A DNA stretch of 60,608 nt from Oscillospiraceae bacterium. GTDB lineage: Bacteria; Bacillota; Clostridia; Oscillospirales; CAG-382. Below the pieces are notes generated by a model. That model worked only from the letters and a program-made list of their open reading frames with translations. It was not told the DNA's origin and searched no databases. Within the stretch, counting starts at the first letter, position 1. The number at the start of each line of letters is the position of its first letter. The position numbers and the translations under genes were made by a program. Location of the stretch: the NCBI GenBank assembly GCA_015063785.1, contig SVTM01000012.1:1-60608 (forward strand), written 5' to 3'. This document shows, piece after piece, positions 50,009 through 58,117 of this stretch.

Positions 50009-50617
50009 ATGATATCACCGTTTAAGGGAAGTTTTCGCGTCACCTGCGAAAGGGGATGGCGAAACATTTTTGGAAAAAGAGAATACCACAAGGGGCTTGA
50101 TCTTGTGGGCATTGACGACACCACCGTTTATGCGGTGGGTGACGGAAACGTTTCTGTTTTGTACGAAACAAACGGTTTCGGAAAATACGTCCGCCAGACT
50201 CTGGCCGACGGCAGAAGGATATATTATGCCCATCTTGACGAAATTTACGTCAAAAGCGGCAAATCCGTAAAGGCGGGGGAGTCTATCGGCAAAATGGGCG
50301 CCACCGGCAAGGTCACCGGGGCACACCTGCATCTGGAGCTACGCCCGAAAGGCGTGACAAACGAAAGCCTTGACATCTGCGAATACACGGGGATAGTCAA
50401 CAAAAGGGCGCAGTATTGCGCCGAGACAAAAAACAGGTTCAGCTATGACGATATTGTGGAAGAGCTGATGGTGCTTGGCATTGTTACAAAAGAAAACATG
50501 GTTTCATGGGAGCTGATGCTGTCGGGTAGGGCGCAGCTGAAATGTGAATACGTGCGCACGCTTTTAAAGAGGTGCTGCGAAAAAATATCAAAGCTTGAAA
50601 ATGAAAGGAAAACGTGA
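50009..50617 (+). CDS. M23 family peptidoglycan endopeptidase, endolysin-like
   Basis: A 202-residue protein with no signal peptide; AAAGGAGG precedes ATG 50009. Lysostaphin-type zinc motifs are complete: His27 and Asp31 in YHKGLDLVG, and His106 and His108 in GAHLHLEL. The C-terminal tail (about 150-202) has ELMVLGIVTKENMVSW, a helical motif recurrent in clostridial phage lysins. Lack of export signal plus a holin 0 bases downstream indicates holin-dependent release. Likely role: cutting peptidoglycan cross-bridges for lysis. No capsid, tail or integrase genes are near. Confidence 0.9.
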   Translation: MISPFKGSFRVTCERGWRNIFGKREYHKGLDLVGIDDTTVYAVGDGNVSVLYETNGFGKYVRQTLADGRRIYYAHLDEIYVKSGKSVKAGESIGKMGATGKVTGAHLHLELRPKGVTNESLDICEYTGIVNKRAQYCAETKNRFSYDDIVEELMVLGIVTKENMVSWELMLSGRAQLKCEYVRTLLKRCCEKISKLENERKT

Positions 50618-51063
50618 TGAAAAAAGATTTTATAAAACCCCTTTTGTCGGCGGCTCTTTCTGCCGCCGCCATTTATCTTAAAGAGCTTGCCTTGCCGGTC
50701 ATTGTTCTGCTTTTTGCCATGTGTGCCGATTATATCACGGGCATGGTGGGAGCATATGTGACAGGCAGGCTTTCGAGCAGAGTGGGCATTGTGGGGATTG
50801 TGAAAAAACTGTGCTATATGTTCGCTGTGGTTTGCGGTATCATAATCGACTACGTTCTCACAAGCGTATCTGCCGATATCGGAATGCCGGGAGCAAAGAT
50901 ATGCTTTTTCGGAACCCTTGTGACGGTGTGGCTGATACTGAACGAGGTGGTGAGCATTCTTGAAAATCTGTCGGAGGTGGGAGTGCCCCTTCCGTCTTTT
51001 TTGAAAAAGATCACCGAAAAGTTAAAAAAGAGCACCGAGCAGACTGCAGAACAGACAAAATGA
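50617..51063 (+). CDS. Phage-type holin (TcdE/Bhl family)
   Basis: A 148-residue membrane protein; its ATG shares one base with the peptidase stop (TGATG), with GAAAGG upstream. Four hydrophobic segments and the family hallmark FAMCADYITGMVGAYVTGRL are visible, then IVGIVKKLCYMFAVVCGIII and WLILNEVVSILENLSEVG. The charged tail is Lys/Glu-rich. These holins permeabilise the membrane for lysins, or in clostridia help release large toxins. Together with the M23 enzyme this is a two-gene lysis cassette. Confidence 0.9.
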   Translation: MKKDFIKPLLSAALSAAAIYLKELALPVIVLLFAMCADYITGMVGAYVTGRLSSRVGIVGIVKKLCYMFAVVCGIIIDYVLTSVSADIGMPGAKICFFGTLVTVWLILNEVVSILENLSEVGVPLPSFLKKITEKLKKSTEQTAEQTK

Positions 51064-51136
51064 CGTTGTATCGTGCCATATCTCTTACACTTTCTATCGT
51101 TTTTCTTACAAAATCTGCAATTTTACAAAAATTCTC

Positions 51137-51165
51137 TTTACATATTTTTTATTTTGCTCTATAAT
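51137..51165 (+). promoter_or_regulatory. Promoter of the yfbR-aro operon
   Basis: TTTACA (51137-51142), 17-base spacer, TATAAT (51160-51165). Confidence 0.75.
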
Positions 51166-51199
51166 ATGAAAGTAACCGAAAAAAGAGGAGGGAGTACGC

Positions 51200-51775
51200 T
51201 TGTCAAATTCGTTTTTTGCCTTTGCCTTCAGAATGAAATACATCAACCGCTGGGGTCTGATGAAAAATTCGAGATATGAAAATCTCACCGAGCATTCGGC
51301 ACAGACCGCCATGATTGCCCACTGCCTTGCAGTTATCGGCAACAAGATCTACGGCAAAAGCTACGATCCCGACCGCATCGCCCTTTTTGCTCTTTATCAC
51401 GACGTATCCGAGCTTGTCACGGGTGATCTTCCCACCCCCGTCAAATACTACAACGACGATATCTTAAAAAGCTACCGCGAAATAGAAGAGCGCGCCAAAG
51501 AGCAGATACTAAAAAAGCTGCCCGACGAGCTTTATGACGAATATTTTGATATCATCAACGAAAATTGCTCGGACGACGAACACAAGATCATCAAGGCGGC
51601 AGACAAGCTTTGTGCTCTTATCAAGTGCATCGAAGAGGTAAAAAACGGAAATTCCGAATTTACCAAAGCGCACGAGAGCAGCTTCCATTCGGTGGAAAAT
51701 ACCGACCTTGACGAGGTTAAATATTTTATAGACAATATGCTTCCGGCGTTCTATCTTACGCTGGACGAGCTTTAA
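51200..51775 (+). CDS. 5'-deoxynucleotidase, YfbR-like
   Basis: A 191-residue HD-domain protein. Start TTG 51200 has GAGGAGGGAG upstream. Sequence follows E. coli YfbR closely: RWGLMKNSRYENLTEHSAQT, then RIALFALYHDVSELVTGDLP and TPVKYYN. His, HD and the distal Asp (KAADKLCALIKC) are present. It dephosphorylates deoxyribonucleoside 5'-monophosphates. First gene of a run of six closely packed genes up to aroQ. Confidence 0.92.
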   Translation: MSNSFFAFAFRMKYINRWGLMKNSRYENLTEHSAQTAMIAHCLAVIGNKIYGKSYDPDRIALFALYHDVSELVTGDLPTPVKYYNDDILKSYREIEERAKEQILKKLPDELYDEYFDIINENCSDDEHKIIKAADKLCALIKCIEEVKNGNSEFTKAHESSFHSVENTDLDEVKYFIDNMLPAFYLTLDEL

Positions 51776-51809
51776 AAAACAAAACAATACGAAAGTGAGG
51801 AACCAAACT

Positions 51810-52616
51810 ATGGCACTCAAAATCGGCGCAATGGCTGAATCCTTCAGAAAAGAAACTTTCCGCGAAGCAATTGAAACGGCGGCAGGACTGGGAGTTACCG
51901 GTATTCAGGCTTATATCACAGACAGAAGCCAGCTTCTTCGCGTTGACGAAATGAACGACGCAAAGGTAAAGGAAGTTATGGACATAATGAAGTCCAACGG
52001 TCTCATCTTCTCTGCGATCTGCGGAGACATGGGATATGGCTTTGACGATCCCGAGCAGAACCCCAAGTACATCGAGATCTCCAAGAGAATTCTTGACGTG
52101 GCAAAGAAGCTTGACTGTAACATCGTTACAACCCACATCCACCAGGTGCCCGAGGTTGACAACGAAACCACAGAAGTGCTTCGCAAGGCGTGCAACGAGC
52201 TTGCATCCTATGCCGACAGCATCGGCTCGTGCTTTGCCCTTGAAACAGGCCCCGAGCCCGGCTCGAGACTTGCAAGATTTTTGAGATCGCTCGACGCCAA
52301 GGGCGTAAGAGTTAACCTTGACCCTGCAAACCTTGTTATGTGCGCAGGCGACGATCCCGTGGATGCTGTTGAGCACCTCAAGGATTACATTGTTCACACC
52401 CACGCAAAGGACGGCAGAATGCTGCCCGACAACAAGTATATCGAGCTTCCTCTCGGTACCGGAGATGTGCCCTTTGACGCATACCTCAAGAAGCTTGTTG
52501 AGGTCGGCTTTGACGGATATCTCACCATAGAGCGCGAAGTCGGCGACAATCCTTACGACGATATCAAGCTTGCATACGATTTCCTTTGCGAAAAGAAGGC
52601 AAAGCTTAATGTCTGA
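51810..52616 (+). CDS. Sugar phosphate isomerase/epimerase (xylose isomerase-like TIM barrel)
   Basis: A 268-residue protein. ATG 51810 (MALKIGAMAESF) has GTGAGG upstream. TIM-barrel AP2Ec features include GVTGIQAYI, NIVTTHIHQVPE, FALETGPEPG (metal Glu), VNLDPANLVM, HTHAKDG and GYLTIEREVGDNP. Members isomerise or epimerise keto-sugars or cyclitols; substrate undecided. The next gene overlaps by eight bases. Confidence 0.9.
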   Translation: MALKIGAMAESFRKETFREAIETAAGLGVTGIQAYITDRSQLLRVDEMNDAKVKEVMDIMKSNGLIFSAICGDMGYGFDDPEQNPKYIEISKRILDVAKKLDCNIVTTHIHQVPEVDNETTEVLRKACNELASYADSIGSCFALETGPEPGSRLARFLRSLDAKGVRVNLDPANLVMCAGDDPVDAVEHLKDYIVHTHAKDGRMLPDNKYIELPLGTGDVPFDAYLKKLVEVGFDGYLTIEREVGDNPYDDIKLAYDFLCEKKAKLNV

Positions 52617-53280
52617 TCTTTCTTATTCCTGCATACTTTTTGATCTTGACGGCACAGTCATCGACACAGTCGCTGACTGTGCCTGTGCCATAAACCGCAC
52701 GATGGAAATATTTTCGTTTCCCAAGCATACGAACGACGAGGTGAGATCATATCTCAACAACGGCGCCCGTATGCTTATTCGTCGTGCTATGCCCGAAAAA
52801 GAAGCGGCAAACGAAAAGCTTGTTGACGAGGTGCTTTCCACCTACATCGGCATATACCGCGGGTGCTGCACGGTTGATTCGAAGGTTTATGACGGTGTGA
52901 TGGAGATGCTGGAGCAGCTTTCGTCGCATGGTGCAAAGCTTGGAATTGTCACCAACAAACCCGACGTGCAGACCAAGATAATGATACCCCACTATTTCGG
53001 CGATCTTTTCGGATATTTCGAGGGCAACAGCGACAAAGCCCCCGTAAAGCCTGATGCGCGCAGGGTGGACATGGCGCTTGAGGTGCTTGGAAAAAAGAGA
53101 ATCGACACTTTCTTTGTGGGCGATTCGGCGGTCGACGTACAGACGGCAAAGAATGCGGACATTCCCTCTGTTGGGGTTGCCTGGGGCTTTGCCGGAGTTG
53201 CGGCGTTTGCAGAGAACGTGCCGACAAGGATAGTTTATTCCGCCTCCGAGATAGTGCAGATCGCAAAAAAAGGTTTTTGA
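52609..53280 (+). CDS. HAD-family phosphatase (phosphoglycolate phosphatase-like)
   Basis: A 223-residue HAD hydrolase; ATG 52609 overlaps the isomerase stop and has AAGAAGG upstream. Motif I FDLDGTVIDT, motif II LGIVTNKPDV, motif III Lys in KPDARRVDMAL, motif IV VGDSAVDVQTAKNA. Likely hydrolyses small phosphorylated metabolites, such as 2-phosphoglycolate from DNA repair, or the product of the neighbouring isomerase. Confidence 0.92.
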   Translation: MSDLSYSCILFDLDGTVIDTVADCACAINRTMEIFSFPKHTNDEVRSYLNNGARMLIRRAMPEKEAANEKLVDEVLSTYIGIYRGCCTVDSKVYDGVMEMLEQLSSHGAKLGIVTNKPDVQTKIMIPHYFGDLFGYFEGNSDKAPVKPDARRVDMALEVLGKKRIDTFFVGDSAVDVQTAKNADIPSVGVAWGFAGVAAFAENVPTRIVYSASEIVQIAKKGF

Positions 53281-53281
53281 A

Positions 53282-53887
53282 ATGCAAATACTTAACGACA
53301 GAAAAATAAAAGAAGTTTTTTCAAACATTCCGCAGATAGATACAGAGCGGCTTATTCTGCGAAAAATAGACCCTCGCGATGCGGCGGATATGTACGAATA
53401 TTCGTGCAGGTCCGACGTCACGGAATATCTGACCTGGAATCCGCACAAGAGCGAAAAAGAGACCGAGCGGTATATAAAATTGCTCGGCAAAAAATACGAC
53501 AAGGGCGCCTTTTGGGATTTTGGCGTGGAATACAGGAAAGATGCAAAATTCATCGGCACCTGCGGTTTCACATCCTTTGATCAGGATCAAAACTCCGCTG
53601 AAATCGGATATGTTCTTGCGCCCGAGTATTGGGGACGCGGAATCGCCGTTGAGGCGTGCTGTGCCGTCTTGAAATTCGGCTTTGCCGTTTTTGATCTCGA
53701 TCGCATCTGCGCGCGATATATCGACGGAAACAACTCGTCAAAAAGGGTGATGGAAAAGCTTGGCATGAGCTATGTCACCACCTACAAAAATTCTTATTAC
53801 ATCAAAAACGAATACAAAACCGTCATCGAATACGCCGTTACCAAGAAAGAATTTTTTGCGGCGCAAGCTTTAACAAAAAAGGACTGA
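53282..53887 (+). CDS. GNAT acetyltransferase, RimJ/RimL type
   Basis: A 201-residue acetyltransferase starting one base after the HAD stop, with AAAGG in the HAD end. It has TERLILRKIDPRDAADMYEY, then EIGYVLAPEYWGRGIAVEA (acetyl-CoA loop) and RYIDGNNSSKRVMEKLGM, all typical of the RimJ/RimL group. Probably N-acetylates a protein terminus or small amine. Confidence 0.9.
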   Translation: MQILNDRKIKEVFSNIPQIDTERLILRKIDPRDAADMYEYSCRSDVTEYLTWNPHKSEKETERYIKLLGKKYDKGAFWDFGVEYRKDAKFIGTCGFTSFDQDQNSAEIGYVLAPEYWGRGIAVEACCAVLKFGFAVFDLDRICARYIDGNNSSKRVMEKLGMSYVTTYKNSYYIKNEYKTVIEYAVTKKEFFAAQALTKKD

Positions 53888-53892
53888 TCCCA

Positions 53893-55137
53893 ATGGCAGA
53901 ATACGGACTTTGCGGAGAGCGGCTTTCGCACAGCTATTCCGAAATAATCCACAAGATGCTGGGAAACGAAAAATACCGACTTCTCAGCATGACAAAGGAA
54001 GAATTTTATGTTTTCTTTGAAAAAAGGGAATTCTGCGCCGTAAACGTAACTATTCCCTACAAGACCGACGCCTTGAAACTTTGCGACGTCGTGTCGGACG
54101 AGGCGAAAATGATCGGCTCGGTCAACACCGTTGTCAACAAAAACGGCAAGCTTTTCGGATACAACACCGACATTTTCGGATTTATATATATGCTGCGTCT
54201 TGCAGGCGTTGAAGTATGCGGCAAAAAAGTGCTGATACTTGGTACCGGAGGCACAAGCCTTACGGCAAATGCAGCCTGCAAAAAGCTTGAGGCAAAAGAA
54301 ATTGTAACCGTCTCGAGAAGCGGCAAGGTCAACTATGAAAACGTATACACCGACCACCCGGACGCACAGGTTATCATCAATACCACCCCCGTGGGAATGT
54401 ATCCGTCAAACGGCACATCTCCCATTGACATTTCAAAATTCCCCGACCTTTCGGGGGTTGCTGACGTCATCTACAATCCCGGCAAAACACGGTTTCTTCT
54501 TGATGCGCAAAAGCGCGGCATCCCCACAGCAGGCGGACTTTCGATGCTTGTGGCTCAGGCGGTGGAGGCAGACAGAATATTCTTTGACAAGGAAAACGTC
54601 GACGTTTTAGATATCACAAAAAGAGTGCTCGGCGTCATCGAATCGGGCGTGCGCAACATCATCCTTGTGGGTATGCCGGGTTGCGGCAAGACCACGGTGG
54701 GAAAGATCCTTGCAAGACAGCTGTCACGGGAGCTTATTGATGCCGACGAATATCTGACGAAAAAAGAGGGCAGAACCCCCGAGGATATAATAAAAAACGA
54801 CGGCGAGGATGCCTTCAGAGCGCTTGAAACCGAAACTCTGCGCGATATCACAAAGCTTTCGGGCAAGGTGATATCCTGTGGCGGAGGAGCTGTGCTTCGT
54901 GAGGAAAACCGCGAGCTTATCGGGCAAAACGGCATTTGCATATACATCAACCGCCCCATCGAAAAGCTGGCAACGGCAGGCCGTCCTCTTTCGGCAGGCG
55001 GCACAGATCGCCTGAAAGCGCTTTTTGAAATGCGCGATCCGCTGTACAGAGAATGTGCCGATTTTTGCGTTGACCTTGAAGAAAACGGCAAAAATTGTGC
55101 GCAAAAGATAATCGAAAGGTTTGGTTATGAAAAATGA
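53893..55137 (+). CDS. Fused shikimate dehydrogenase-shikimate kinase
   Basis: A 414-residue fusion. Residues 1 to about 250 are AroE: LSHSYSEIIHKML, NVTIPYKTDALKLCD with the catalytic Lys, NTDIFGF with the Asp, the NADP loop LGTGGTSLTA and NTTPVGMYP. Residues about 255-414 are AroK: P-loop GMPGCGKTTVG, LIDADEYL, SCGGGAVLRE and LYRECADF. Two consecutive steps of the shikimate pathway (dehydroshikimate to shikimate 3-phosphate) are thus on one chain. AAGGA precedes ATG 53893. aroQ overlaps the stop by four bases. Confidence 0.96.
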   Translation: MAEYGLCGERLSHSYSEIIHKMLGNEKYRLLSMTKEEFYVFFEKREFCAVNVTIPYKTDALKLCDVVSDEAKMIGSVNTVVNKNGKLFGYNTDIFGFIYMLRLAGVEVCGKKVLILGTGGTSLTANAACKKLEAKEIVTVSRSGKVNYENVYTDHPDAQVIINTTPVGMYPSNGTSPIDISKFPDLSGVADVIYNPGKTRFLLDAQKRGIPTAGGLSMLVAQAVEADRIFFDKENVDVLDITKRVLGVIESGVRNIILVGMPGCGKTTVGKILARQLSRELIDADEYLTKKEGRTPEDIIKNDGEDAFRALETETLRDITKLSGKVISCGGGAVLREENRELIGQNGICIYINRPIEKLATAGRPLSAGGTDRLKALFEMRDPLYRECADFCVDLEENGKNCAQKIIERFGYEK

Positions 55138-55559
55138 AGATACTTGTTATAAATGGTCCAAATCTTAATATGCTGGGAATCCGAGAGCCTTCGATCTACG
55201 GCAAAAACACCTATGCCGACCTTGTGGGCATGATCGAAGAGCACGCAAAAAAGACGGGTGTTTGCGTCGAATGTTATCAATCCAACCACGAGGGTTGCCT
55301 TGTGGACAAGATTCAGGAGGCCTACGGTAACACTGACGGCATAGTCATAAACCCCGGGGCATACACCCACACCAGCGTTGCCATACTTGATGCTCTGAAA
55401 AGTGTGGGCATTCCTACCGTTGAGGTGCATATTTCGGATGTGGATTCACGGGAAGAATTCAGAAAGATATCGTACATCACCTCCTACTGCGCAAAGCGCA
55501 TTACCGGCAAGGGTTTTGACGGATATCTTGAAGCGATGGATTTTCTTTGCGAAAAGTGA
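55134..55559 (+). CDS. aroQ: 3-dehydroquinate dehydratase, type II
   Basis: A 141-residue enzyme of standard size. Motifs: NGPNLNMLGIREPSIYG (active-site Tyr), YQSNHEGCLVDKI, INPGAYTHTSVAI and EVHISDVDSREEF. It makes 3-dehydroshikimate, the substrate of the AroE half just upstream. Start is in an ATGA overlap with the fusion gene. Ends at a strong terminator. Confidence 0.97.
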   Translation: MKILVINGPNLNMLGIREPSIYGKNTYADLVGMIEEHAKKTGVCVECYQSNHEGCLVDKIQEAYGNTDGIVINPGAYTHTSVAILDALKSVGIPTVEVHISDVDSREEFRKISYITSYCAKRITGKGFDGYLEAMDFLCEK

Positions 55560-55562
55560 GAT

Positions 55563-55594
55563 AAAAAATGCAGGGAGCTATCCCTGCATTTTTT
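55563..55594 (+). terminator. Terminator of the yfbR-aro operon
   Basis: AAAAAATGCAGGGA (55563-55576), loop GCTA, TCCCTGCATTTTTT (55581-55594): a perfect 14-bp stem. Confidence 0.92.
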
Positions 55595-55617
55595 GTATCA
55601 ATATGCTTTTGCTCCCC

Positions 55618-55646
55618 TTGACTTTTTGCAATAAATCGTGCATAAT
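55618..55646 (+). promoter_or_regulatory. Promoter of the AraC gene at 55685
   Basis: TTGACT (55618-55623), 17-base spacer, CATAAT (55641-55646). Confidence 0.6.
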
Positions 55647-55684
55647 ATCTATGTAACATTGCAAAACGTGCGGAGGAAGCGAGA

Positions 55685-56515
55685 ATGACAACTGCATCAA
55701 AGCGCGGATATCTTAACGAAAACTACAAGCTGTTTCACATCTACGACAAGCGGTCGATGGATTTTGACAGCCATTCCCACGATTTTCACAAGCTGATCAT
55801 CTGTCTTTCGGGCAGCGTCACCTATACCATCGAGGGAAAAAGCTATGTTTTGGCTCCGTGGGACATTTTGCTCGTGCCGAAAAATATGATACATCATTCA
55901 AAAACCGACGCTCTGCAGGCGTATGAGCGCATTGTGCTTTTTATTGATGACGAATATCTTGCATCGCTGGGAGCAGACGGCTCACTTGCCGAATGCTTTG
56001 GCGAGGCGTACACGAGAGGCAGATGTCTTTTTCATGCCGAAAACGAGGCAAAAGCTTCGATTTTTTCGGCGGCAACAGAGCTTGAAAACGAGGCAAAAAG
56101 CGAAAATCTCGGCTCTAAGCTTCTTGCCGATGCCAGCTTTGTGCGGCTGATGGTGCACGTGGGGCGGCTTTCTGCTGACGGAAAAGAAGGGGTTATTGCC
56201 GATCGAAAGCTTGACGGCATTATCGCTTATATAAACTCCAATTACAGCAAAGATCTGACCATAGATTCGTTGGCAAAAAAGTTTTATATCAGCCGCTCGT
56301 ACCTTATGCACAAGTTCAAAAGCGTGACGGGTGGAAGTGTGCACAGCTATATAAACCAAAAGCGGCTGGCGGCGGCGCTTTCACTTTTGCGCGACGGCTG
56401 GCAGGCAACCGACGCTTCGCAGGAATGCGGTTTTTCGGACTACACGGTTTTTTACAAAAGCTTTAAAAAAATGTACGGCTACAGCCCTGCAGAAGTTTTG
56501 GGCAAAAGGCGGTAA
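55685..56515 (+). CDS. AraC family regulator with cupin sensor
   Basis: A 276-residue protein; CGGAGG precedes ATG 55685. The cupin half shows DFDSHSHDFHKLIICLSGSV and APWDILLVPKNMIHHSK, which retain metal-type histidines. The AraC half has KKFYISRSYLMHKFKSVTGG and SQECGFSDYTVFYKSFKKMYGY with SPAEVLG. Its target is not obvious: aroQ lies upstream and the convergent sialidase-like gene downstream. Confidence 0.9.
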   Translation: MTTASKRGYLNENYKLFHIYDKRSMDFDSHSHDFHKLIICLSGSVTYTIEGKSYVLAPWDILLVPKNMIHHSKTDALQAYERIVLFIDDEYLASLGADGSLAECFGEAYTRGRCLFHAENEAKASIFSAATELENEAKSENLGSKLLADASFVRLMVHVGRLSADGKEGVIADRKLDGIIAYINSNYSKDLTIDSLAKKFYISRSYLMHKFKSVTGGSVHSYINQKRLAAALSLLRDGWQATDASQECGFSDYTVFYKSFKKMYGYSPAEVLGKRR

Positions 56516-56584
56516 AAAAATACGGGGTGACTCCAAGGGTCGCCTCCACCACACAGTTTCACAATTTTTATAAAATTACAAATC

Positions 56585-56619
56585 ACCCCACAACGAAAAG
56601 TTTGGTTTCGTTGTGGGGT
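56585..56619. other. Strong hairpin between AraC and the sialidase-like gene
   Basis: ACCCCACAACGAAA (56585-56598) pairs perfectly with 56606-56619, with a seven-base loop. Neither side has a convincing T tract, so terminator function is uncertain. An upstream GGGGTGA (56524-56530) can pair with TCACCCC (56583-56589), competing with this stem. Confidence 0.65.
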
Positions 56620-56682
56620 ATCTGTTTATCGGGAATGGTGTGTGTTGGTTAGTGTTCTTTCGAGTATATCGTGGCTTTTTGT

Positions 56683-57918
56683 TTAATCTATCAATTCTCT
56701 GAAATTTTCAACTCTGTGCAAAGTAATCATGTTTGTCTCATGACCGTTATAGCAGTTACCGTTGCCTGAACGGGAAAGTACCAAAAGGTCTTCCCCATCA
56801 AACTGCATACTTGCATAGCTTCTGGATTCCTTAAAACTCTTGCCGCTTGCCACGACTCCTGCAAATATCCAATCAAAACAGTTATAAGAATAGTGGAGCA
56901 CCAATCGATTTCTCTCGTAGCCGTGTCTGTCCTTTTCGTTCATAGCATTGAAATTCACCATACTATCACGGAACTGATTTGAAACAAGCCAGTATGTCTT
57001 TGTTTTTTCGTCATATAAAATATGAAATTTCGACTGACCTCCACCGGGAATATTTATAAACAACATTCTTTTCCCGGATGGTGCTGTTTCAAACATGGTT
57101 TCCATGCTTCCATCATCTTTTTCCACAACCTTTGCCAAAGCACCCGTCCAGGCAAGTCCCGTCCATGAACGCATAAACAAGTGAAGTGTTTTCCCGGTTT
57201 TATCATAAAACCAATCGTTTTCTTTTTTTAGCTGAACAACATTTGTTTCAAGCCATCCGCAAGCTATGCCTGACATGTATCCGCCGGGTATTTCGGGATA
57301 AAACGGTATGCCAAATTCGCAAAATTCCTTTTCGTTTATAAAGTCGTCAAACACAAGCTCTGATGCAAATATCCAGTTTTCTCGCTTTGTCAAGTCGTCA
57401 TTTATGTTTGCACGCATAAGCACCGGTGCAATAGAACACACAGGCCAAGCCACTTTATTGTGAGTCATTTTCTCCATTACAAGATACACACAATCATCCT
57501 TGTACCACACATTGGTTGAACCCTGGTGCCAGAACTCCCCATCAGTAAGAGAACAAACTTCACTCCATGTCTCACCGTTATCATCAGACCTCACAATTCC
57601 AAGATCCCTTATAAAACCTATTGCATATATGCTTTTTCCTGCCTTAAACGGTCTCATGCATATAAGCGGAACTGTTGCCTTTTTAACCCACGTTTCACCA
57701 TTATCATCAGAAATCAGGATCTGACCTATATTATACCTTTCAGTGCCGGGGTTTCTTTGAACTCTGCCTTCCATGCGCACAACGCCTGTTCCGCCAAAAT
57801 CCATTGTGGCAATTATTCTGCCGTTTTCAAGTTTCAGAATCCCGGGGCTATAGCAATATGTGTCCTCTGAATTCGGTGATGCCACTACTACTTTATACTC
57901 TTCTGCCAAATGTTTCAT
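56683..57918 (-). CDS. Sialidase-like (BNR repeat) protein
   Basis: A 411-residue protein; AAAGGG precedes ATG 57918. Two Asp-boxes S-x-D-x-G-x-T-W are clear: SDDNGETW at residues 70-77 and 111-118, each on a six-bladed propeller fold. The N-terminal YSPGILKLENGRII matches the family, but a canonical F/Y-R-I-P motif is not seen, so sialidase activity is uncertain. No signal peptide. Base and codon use is more AT-rich than in most of the window. Divergent from an AraC gene with both promoters in the gap. Confidence 0.8.
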   Translation of the reverse strand: MKHLAEEYKVVVASPNSEDTYCYSPGILKLENGRIIATMDFGGTGVVRMEGRVQRNPGTERYNIGQILISDDNGETWVKKATVPLICMRPFKAGKSIYAIGFIRDLGIVRSDDNGETWSEVCSLTDGEFWHQGSTNVWYKDDCVYLVMEKMTHNKVAWPVCSIAPVLMRANINDDLTKRENWIFASELVFDDFINEKEFCEFGIPFYPEIPGGYMSGIACGWLETNVVQLKKENDWFYDKTGKTLHLFMRSWTGLAWTGALAKVVEKDDGSMETMFETAPSGKRMLFINIPGGGQSKFHILYDEKTKTYWLVSNQFRDSMVNFNAMNEKDRHGYERNRLVLHYSYNCFDWIFAGVVASGKSFKESRSYASMQFDGEDLLVLSRSGNGNCYNGHETNMITLHRVENFRELID

Positions 57919-57979
57919 TTCAAGTCATCCCTTTCTTTTTGCCGTTTTTTATTATCATCATAAGACATACTTCACCTTG

Positions 57980-58008
57980 ATTTTACCATCTGATTTCCGA
58001 AAATTCAA
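57980..58008 (-). promoter_or_regulatory. Promoter of the sialidase-like gene
   Basis: Minus strand TTGAAT (58003-58008), 17-base spacer, TAAAAT (57980-57985). Confidence 0.55.
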
Positions 58009-58049
58009 TATCTTTGGCAGACAACCATTTATCAATTCGGGACATTTTG

Positions 58050-58078
58050 TTGACTATTTTTTTCGTTTGTGATACTAT
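58050..58078 (+). promoter_or_regulatory. Promoter of the AraC-FAD oxidoreductase genes
   Basis: TTGACT (58050-58055), 17-base spacer, TACTAT (58073-58078). Confidence 0.6.
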
Positions 58079-58117
58079 TTAAAATAGACTGATAAAAGCA
58101 AAAAACGGATGGTGCCT

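Noticed and set aside
50009..51063. Complete prophage
   Set aside because: Only a lysin and a holin are present; flanking genes are metabolic, with no integrase, terminase, capsid or tail genes within the window.
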